11,988 nucleotides of DNA from Psychrobacter sp. (GTDB lineage: Bacteria; Pseudomonadota; Gammaproteobacteria; Pseudomonadales; Moraxellaceae): contig JAHHUJ010000046.1 in NCBI GenBank assembly GCA_020024075.1, forward strand, positions 1 through 11,988, read 5' to 3'. A program made the translations under genes and the position numbers. The notes beneath the pieces were generated by a model. It was not told where the DNA came from and ran no database searches. It saw nothing but the letters and a program-made list of their open reading frames with translations. Every line of letters begins with the position of its first letter. Within the stretch, counting starts at the first letter, position 1. Below are positions 7,805-11,988 of this stretch, in pieces.

Positions 7805-7834
7805 TTGACTCTTAAATAACTATATAACTATACA
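7805..7834 (+). promoter_or_regulatory. Candidate promoter for the SDR-like gene
   Basis: TTGACT (7805-7810) and TATACA (7829-7834) are separated by 18 nt, close to a sigma-70 promoter. Transcription would start near 7841 and give a 5' leader of about 140 nt before the ATG at 7984. Not tested against alternatives in this AT-rich stretch. Confidence 0.35.
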
Positions 7835-7983
7835 GTTTTATATAAAATAATGTTTTATGCTAAACAATAGGTGATTTTTAATACTCTGATTCACAAGACC
7901 AATGTAAACCTGCAAACAATTTTAACTAGAGCAAAATTTTAATAAGCAATAAAAAAACACAATAATAAATAAGGATACCCTTC

Positions 7984-8865
7984 ATGAATAAACTCTCAGA
8001 ATCAATTTCAACAAATGCCACCTCAGCTCGTTACCTAATCATCGGGCAAGGAGACATAGGGTTGGCAGTAACCAACACTCTAGCAACAGGGCAAAAGCAA
8101 GTAACTGGCTTGGCAAGAAGTGAACGTCAGGCATATGATTTGGATAATCAAGCCGATTATCTTCAAGCTGATGCGCTAAAGCTAACTGCAGAGCAGATTC
8201 AAGATTTTACCCATATTGCAATCATAGTCGCCCCTAATAGTTATGAAGCTGAGAATTATAAAAACACTTATTTGGGAATAGCGCAGCATATCGCTGAATT
8301 ACAAAGCCAATTACCACAACTAACAAGGGTAGTATTTATCTCATCTACTGGGGTCTATGGTCAAGATGAAGGACAGTGGATAGATGAAACCATTGAGCCA
8401 CAACCGCCCAAACGGGAAGCTTCTCAATATATTCTCCAAGCGGAGCAGGTGTTACAGCAAGCTTATGGTAATCGTGCCATAATTATTCGTCCTAGTGGTA
8501 TTTACGGCGAGCAGCGCTTGATGCGGGTGCGTAAAGCAAAAGAGCAGCAAAAAGAGCCAATGTTACCGAATGTCTGGACCAATCGAATTATGGACACTGA
8601 TTTGATTAATATCATTGTGCAAGTGCTGCTAGAAGATAATGATGATGTGAAGCCGATGTATTTAGCCACAGATTACGCTCCTGTGACTTCTTTTGAGTTA
8701 ACTACTTGGTTGGCTACTGAGTTAAATAGCACTCAGCCTACACTTCAGGCTTATAACGAAGATAAGCCAATGAGCGGTAAACGTTTGCATAGCAATATTC
8801 CCCGTGACTGGCTACAATTTCCTGATTGGCAAAGCGGTTATCATCATATTTTACAATCAAAATAG
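7984..8865 (+). CDS. Atypical SDR / NAD-dependent epimerase-like protein (YeeZ-like)
   Basis: A 293-residue Rossmann-fold protein. After a short N-terminal extension, YLIIGQGDIG (residues 17-26) is the NAD(P)-binding glycine motif. HIAIIVAP marks the fourth beta strand, FISSTGVYG (118-126) the strand carrying the usual catalytic Ser region, and IIIRPSGIYG (166-175) the segment typical of extended SDRs/epimerases. The canonical YxxxK is not seen: SQYILQAEQ has Tyr149, but Ala where Lys is expected. This places it among the atypical SDRs related to YeeZ rather than proven sugar epimerases, and its substrate is unknown. AAGGA (7971-7975) lies 8 nt before the ATG, so the start is well supported. 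The gene is divergent from the pilus locus and probably not functionally tied to it. Confidence 0.8.
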   Translation: MNKLSESISTNATSARYLIIGQGDIGLAVTNTLATGQKQVTGLARSERQAYDLDNQADYLQADALKLTAEQIQDFTHIAIIVAPNSYEAENYKNTYLGIAQHIAELQSQLPQLTRVVFISSTGVYGQDEGQWIDETIEPQPPKREASQYILQAEQVLQQAYGNRAIIIRPSGIYGEQRLMRVRKAKEQQKEPMLPNVWTNRIMDTDLINIIVQVLLEDNDDVKPMYLATDYAPVTSFELTTWLATELNSTQPTLQAYNEDKPMSGKRLHSNIPRDWLQFPDWQSGYHHILQSK

Positions 8866-8933
8866 AGGGCGGTAAGATAACTGTTTATTTTATTGCTTAT
8901 CTCCTTTATGGACGCTAGGGGCGATAATTTCCA

Positions 8934-8947
8934 ATACCCCATGGTAT
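8934..8947. promoter_or_regulatory. Small inverted repeat upstream of the unknown gene
   Basis: ATACC-CCAT-GGTAT, 5-bp arms with a 4-nt centre that itself lies in the palindrome CCATGG, 53 bp before the TTG start at 9000. -10-like boxes TATTAT (8958-8963) and TATAAT (8978-8983) follow, without clear -35 boxes. Possible operator/promoter region for the next gene. Confidence 0.2.
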
Positions 8948-8999
8948 AAAAAGCACGTATTATAGTGGGGAAGTATATATAATAAGTAAAGAGGGTAAC

Positions 9000-10022
9000 T
9001 TGCGAACGGACAGCTTCAACAATACTGATAACGAAAAAAATACTGATAACGAAGACTTGATCGCGCAGTCTTTATTACATAATCAAATTGAGTATTCCGG
9101 AATGAGACATCCTAATTTTCATTCAGCTATGGCTACTGTGAATCCTGATCGCCCTTTGACTGATATCCCCGAGCCTGCCCCTCGCTATCAACACAGCTTA
9201 GGTAAGTTGTTGTCGATGTACAATGTTGCTGCGAAAGAAAAAAATGCAGATGAAGCTTCAATGTGGGCACTAATTGCCTCCCCTGAGCTTGCTTCGCATT
9301 TAGACTTATTGCAGTTGGGCGGTTTAATTAATTTGCCCAATCAGTTTTTTGAGCCGAAATATAATTGCGAGGCAAAGATTTTGTCTCCTTTGACGCAGAT
9401 GTCCTTATTGGATATGTCTGATATTTATCAGGTCTGTGCTAAATATCCAACTTTGACTCGCTATGGCTTTAAAAGTAGCGGTGAATTACAACAATCAGTT
9501 GGCACTAAGTCTGCAATAACTGATGGTGGTGTTAGTAGCTTATCTGCAGCTATGCCAGAGATGATTAATGATTTATTTGCGCCTAGCTGGGAGGCCATCT
9601 TATATCCTGAGCGCTTTGATAATGAAGTTGACAGTCTAACCACTGACATTTTAGCTTGTAGTACCGCTGTACATATCTTAAAACAGTGTAAGACACGTCA
9701 AAGTATTAATCGCAGCCTAACCGCAAAGCAAATATGCCAGCATATGCGTAGTTATGTGCTAAGCCAATGCAATGTGCACCCGCAGTTTGAACAACAGTAT
9801 CGACAAATTAGATTGTTCGAGGGTCATGTTGTGGTGGCTGCTAGCTATTTAGGTTTCGATGTTGTCCATGCCCGTAAGCATTCGTCAGCTGCTACTGTGA
9901 ATAATAAGGGAGAGACTAGTGGCAATTTAGGTCAGGCAATCTATATTAATGTCTCTTCCCAATCGTCGTTATTTATTCGCTACCCCAACCTCAGTAGTTA
10001 TTACATTAATGGTTGGTCATAG
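9000..10022 (+). CDS. Hypothetical protein of unknown function, TTG start
   Basis: A 340-residue protein I do not recognise. It starts at TTG with GAGGG a few bases upstream (8991-8995); no ATG or GTG lies in frame upstream, and the first in-frame ATG is only at residue 35. The N-terminal 20 residues are polar and contain a duplicated NTDNE. There is no signal peptide or membrane segment, so it is probably cytoplasmic. The middle is acidic and Leu-rich. The C-terminal third has several Cys and His residues (Cys220, Cys230, Cys246, His248, Cys257, His260) and conserved-looking text YRQIRLFEGHVVVAASYLGFDVVHARKH. The spaced Cys/His could bind metal, but the pattern matches no motif known to me. 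It sits between the SDR-like gene and pyrE, each with its own gap, so no operon link is clear. Confidence is high for a real gene, none for function. Confidence 0.75.
   Translation: MRTDSFNNTDNEKNTDNEDLIAQSLLHNQIEYSGMRHPNFHSAMATVNPDRPLTDIPEPAPRYQHSLGKLLSMYNVAAKEKNADEASMWALIASPELASHLDLLQLGGLINLPNQFFEPKYNCEAKILSPLTQMSLLDMSDIYQVCAKYPTLTRYGFKSSGELQQSVGTKSAITDGGVSSLSAAMPEMINDLFAPSWEAILYPERFDNEVDSLTTDILACSTAVHILKQCKTRQSINRSLTAKQICQHMRSYVLSQCNVHPQFEQQYRQIRLFEGHVVVAASYLGFDVVHARKHSSAATVNNKGETSGNLGQAIYINVSSQSSLFIRYPNLSSYYINGWS
9021..9056 (+). repeat. In-frame 18-bp tandem duplication
   Basis: Two 18-bp units (9021-9038 and 9039-9056) share their first 15 bases AATACTGATAACGAA. They encode NTDNEK and NTDNED near the N-terminus of the unknown protein. 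A multiple-of-three period keeps the frame, which supports that this stretch is translated and that TTG 9000 is the start. Confidence 0.8.
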
Positions 10023-10066
10023 CTCCTTTATCTATACCTGCATTAACGTACTATAACCGCTATAAT

Positions 10067-10087
10067 ACCGGTCTTTATTCAACCGGT
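10067..10087 (+). terminator. ACCGGT hairpin, possible weak terminator or leader element before pyrE
   Basis: ACCGGT (10067-10072) pairs with ACCGGT (10082-10087) across a 9-nt loop and is followed by TTTTG after the stem. It could end transcription from the unknown gene, 45 nt after its stop. The stem is short and the T run weak. A TATAAT box (10061-10066) directly precedes it, so it may instead lie at the start of the pyrE transcript; no good -35 was found. Confidence 0.35.
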
Positions 10088-10169
10088 TTTGTGGTCAGGG
10101 CTTTTGACTTAGTCAGGCTTTATTAGGTTGAAAGTTAACATAAATTTTATTGGTTCTATAGGATTATTC

Positions 10170-10844
10170 ATGGCAGTTCCTCCTTCAACTAGCACATTTA
10201 GTAGCAGTGACTTTATTCAACTGGCTTTATCAAACGATGTTTTGAAGTTTGGTGAGTATGTTCTGAAATCTGGTCGTATTAGCCCGTACTTCTTTAATGC
10301 AGGTCTATTAGCCACTGGCGAAACCCTTTCGTTATTGGCTAATGGTTATGCTCAAGCTTTGGCAGAGCAAGTAAAAGATTCAGGAAGTGATGAGTTGGTT
10401 ATTTTTGGTGCCGCTTATAAGGGTATACCTTTTGTGGCAGCAACCGCTCAAGCTCTGTGGAATAATCATGGCATCAATGCGCGTTGGGGGTATAACCGCA
10501 AAGAGGCCAAAGATCATGGTGAAGGCGGAAATCTAGTCGGCGCCGATGTCAGAGGCAAGGCTGTGTGGGTGTTAGATGATGTCATCACTGCTGGTACAGC
10601 AATGCGAGAGGTGGTAGAAATTCTTAGTGCGGCCGGTGCGACAGTAGCCGGTATTATTGTGGCACTAGATCGTAAAGAGCGTGGTCAAAATGAACAGTCT
10701 GCTATTCAAGAGTTGGCAGAAAGCTTGCAGGTGCCTGTTCAAGCCTTAGTGGATATCGATGATATCATTGATTATGTGGCAAAACATGGAGAGCCAAATC
10801 AGTTGGCTAAGATGCGTCATTACCGCGAACAATACGGCGTTTAA
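10170..10844 (+). CDS. pyrE: Orotate phosphoribosyltransferase
   Basis: Catalyses transfer of a phosphoribosyl group from PRPP to orotate, giving orotidine 5'-phosphate in de novo pyrimidine synthesis; cytoplasmic dimer in the known family. The 224 residues closely follow the E. coli enzyme (213): FALS-like FIQLALSNDVLKFGEYVLKSG, RISPYFFNAGL, FGAAYKGIPF, the catalytic loop RKEAKDHGEGGNLVG, and the PRPP-binding motif VLDDVITAGTA (residues 134-144, Asp136-Asp137), ending in YREQYGV like the E. coli C-terminus. An in-frame TTG at 10128 would add 14 residues, but the ATG at 10170 has AGGA 6 nt upstream and gives the family length, so it is preferred. A terminator-like hairpin follows, so it is probably transcribed apart from gshB. 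Confidence 0.95.
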   Translation: MAVPPSTSTFSSSDFIQLALSNDVLKFGEYVLKSGRISPYFFNAGLLATGETLSLLANGYAQALAEQVKDSGSDELVIFGAAYKGIPFVAATAQALWNNHGINARWGYNRKEAKDHGEGGNLVGADVRGKAVWVLDDVITAGTAMREVVEILSAAGATVAGIIVALDRKERGQNEQSAIQELAESLQVPVQALVDIDDIIDYVAKHGEPNQLAKMRHYREQYGV

Positions 10845-10913
10845 GCCAGTAGTGAGTCAGATGTTCATGGCTTTGTATCACTAGTATCATTTTTTTGTCA
10901 ATTTTTTATACTC

Positions 10914-10949
10914 AAGCTGTCAATCTTAGGTTGGCAGCTTTATTATAGC
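10914..10949 (+). terminator. Probable terminator after pyrE
   Basis: Arms AAGCTGTCAA (10914-10923) and TTGGCAGCTT (10931-10940) form a 10-bp stem with one G-U pair and a 7-nt loop, followed by the T-rich but interrupted tail TATTATAGC. It lies about 70 nt after the pyrE stop, on the way to gshB. Read on the minus strand it has no T tract directly after the stem, so it is best called for the + strand. Confidence 0.6.
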
Positions 10950-10982
10950 TATCTTTATTATAACTACCTTTATTATAACTAT
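10938..10982 (+). repeat. Three tandem 15-bp AT-rich repeats upstream of gshB
   Basis: Units CTTTATTATAGCTAT (10938-10952), CTTTATTATAACTAC (10953-10967) and CTTTATTATAACTAT (10968-10982) differ at one or two positions. The first unit overlaps the 3' arm and tail of the pyrE terminator. Each unit holds TATTAT/TATAAC, similar to a -10 box, 40-90 bp before the gshB start, so the array probably overlaps the gshB promoter. Confidence 0.85.
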
Positions 10983-11025
10983 AAGTATTTATCTGTCAGT
11001 GGCAGTTTAAGCGGAGTAAATTATC

Positions 11026-11988
11026 ATGAGTCAACAGTCAACTAATAAACCACTTAATATTTTAGTGGTCATGGATCCCATTGAGAACGTTAATTATAAA
11101 AAGGATTCAACACTGGCTATGATGTGGTCTGCCAGTGATCGTGGCCATGATTTAGGCTACTGTCAAATTCATGATATGTGGCTAGATAGAGGTGAGCTTA
11201 AAGTAGATGCTCAAAAAGTAACGGTTCGCCGTGATCCACAAGATTTTTATAGTTTAGAACAAAAAATCACCCATCCTATTACTGATTATGATGTGATTTT
11301 AATGCGTAAAGATCCGCCATTTAATATGCGCTTTTTGTACAGCATCTATCTGCTAGACCATGCAAAAAATGCCGGCGTGTTGGTGGTAAACGACCCACAA
11401 GCCATTCGTGACTGTAATGAAAAGCTATTTGCCACTTGGTTTAGTGACTTGATGAGTCCAACTATTGTCACGAGCAAACAGTCTCATATCCGGGAGTTTA
11501 TTGCTGAGCAACAAGACGTTATCGTTAAGCCTTTAGATGGTATGGGTGGAACGGGCATCTTTAGATTAACAGCAGATAGCCCAAATATTGGTGCCACTCT
11601 TGAGATGCTAACAGAGCTTGAAACACTGCCGATTATGGCTCAGCGTTATTTGCCTGAGATTAAAGAGGGCGATAAGCGTATTTTAATTGTCGATGGGGAT
11701 ATTGTGCCATTTAGCTTGGCTCGTATTCCAACCAAAGGTGAGACTCGTGGCAACTTAGCAGCCGGTGGTCAAGGGGTAGCAATGCCAGTCACTGAACAAG
11801 AGATGGCGGTGGCAAAAAAAGTAGCCCCTATTGTCAAACAAAAGGGATTAATGTTCGTAGGCTTAGATGTCATTGGTGGCAAAATAACTGAAATCAACGT
11901 CACTAGCCCTACTTGTATCCGGGAAATTAACGATCAATGTGGTACTGATATTGCCACGGATTTAATTATTGCTATTGAAAATAAAATC
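11026..11988 (+). CDS. gshB: Glutathione synthetase, 3' end cut by window edge
   Basis: ATP-dependent ligation of glycine to gamma-glutamylcysteine, the second step of glutathione synthesis; cytoplasmic. The frame is open from the ATG at 11026 to the edge: 321 residues, compared with 316 for the E. coli enzyme, so only a few codons and the stop are missing. Seen in order: N-terminal LNILVVMDPIENVNYKKDST, the RKDPPFNMRFLY segment, NDPQAIRDCNEKLF, the ATP-grasp glycine-rich loop KPLDGMGGTGIFR (starting at Lys168), QRYLPEIKEGDKRI, GDIVPFSLARIP, the loop GETRGNLAAGGQG, and the C-terminal INVTSPTCIREI, all characteristic of bacterial GshB. GGAG (11013-11016) lies 9 nt before the ATG. It follows pyrE after 181 bp that contain a terminator and a tandem-repeat array. 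Confidence 0.96.
   Translation, partial: MSQQSTNKPLNILVVMDPIENVNYKKDSTLAMMWSASDRGHDLGYCQIHDMWLDRGELKVDAQKVTVRRDPQDFYSLEQKITHPITDYDVILMRKDPPFNMRFLYSIYLLDHAKNAGVLVVNDPQAIRDCNEKLFATWFSDLMSPTIVTSKQSHIREFIAEQQDVIVKPLDGMGGTGIFRLTADSPNIGATLEMLTELETLPIMAQRYLPEIKEGDKRILIVDGDIVPFSLARIPTKGETRGNLAAGGQGVAMPVTEQEMAVAKKVAPIVKQKGLMFVGLDVIGGKITEINVTSPTCIREINDQCGTDIATDLIIAIENKI

Larger units (their letters stand above)
7450..7983. other. 534-bp AT-rich intergenic region between divergent genes
   Basis: No open reading frame of note and no RNA gene was recognised here. The region must contain the promoter of the pilin gene (leftward) and of the SDR-like gene (rightward). It is visibly more AT-rich than the neighbouring genes and holds several short inverted repeats listed separately. 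No convincing -35/-10 pair for the pilin was found. It is not flanked by an obvious inverted-repeat pair that would mark an invertible promoter segment. Confidence 0.6.

Noticed and set aside
7450..7983. Possible phase-variable invertible promoter for the pilus.
   Set aside because: No matching pair of longer inverted repeats bounding a segment was found, and no recombinase gene is in the window.
8875..8902. AGATAA/TTATCT inverted repeat after the SDR-like gene, considered as a terminator.
   Set aside because: A weak 6-bp AT-rich stem with a 16-nt loop and no T tract.
9461..9649. Minus-strand open frame of 62 codons.
   Set aside because: It is antisense within the unknown 340-residue gene, with no supporting start signal.
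10128..10169. TTG start extending pyrE by 14 residues.
   Set aside because: The ATG at 10170 has AGGA at proper spacing and gives the normal family length; the extension MKVNINFIGSIGLF has no counterpart in the family.

Overview
The window looks like a chromosomal segment of a gammaproteobacterium of the Moraxellaceae, most likely Psychrobacter. This is inferred from the moderately AT-rich sequence, the protein style, and the pyrE and gshB genes beside a DUF4105-type outer-membrane protein and an accessory pilus locus. No rRNA, tRNA, IS element or CRISPR array was seen.

Left part (1-2055, + strand): the C-terminal end of a DUF4105-family protein with a beta-barrel-like tail, cut by the window edge. 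It is followed by a complete cytoplasmic-looking alpha/beta hydrolase (lipase/esterase) with a visible Ser-Asp-His triad. A 13-bp tandem repeat and a small hairpin lie in front of the hydrolase.

Middle part (2080-7449, - strand): a complete four-gene chaperone-usher pilus locus. In transcription order it holds a major pilin (7449-6769), a periplasmic chaperone (6611-6012), a large outer-membrane usher (5945-2952) and a cysteine-containing tip/minor subunit (2871-2080). The architecture resembles the alternative (alpha/CS1-like) class rather than FimD-type pili. Two points stand out. The chaperone is only 199 residues and appears to consist of a single Ig-like domain. A near-ideal intrinsic terminator lies between the pilin gene and the chaperone gene, so most transcripts would end after the pilin, which fits the need for many pilin copies per usher. 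A 534-bp AT-rich region without genes separates the pilin from the divergent next gene and carries several short inverted repeats that could be operators.

Right part (7984-11988, + strand): an atypical SDR/epimerase-like NAD(P)-binding protein, an unrecognised 340-residue protein starting at TTG, pyrE (orotate phosphoribosyltransferase; its start is best placed at the ATG at 10170), and gshB (glutathione synthetase), which runs off the right edge with almost its whole length present. A terminator-like hairpin follows pyrE and merges into three tandem 15-bp AT-rich repeats just upstream of gshB.

The flanking genes look like ordinary core genome. The pilus locus is the accessory, most interesting block.
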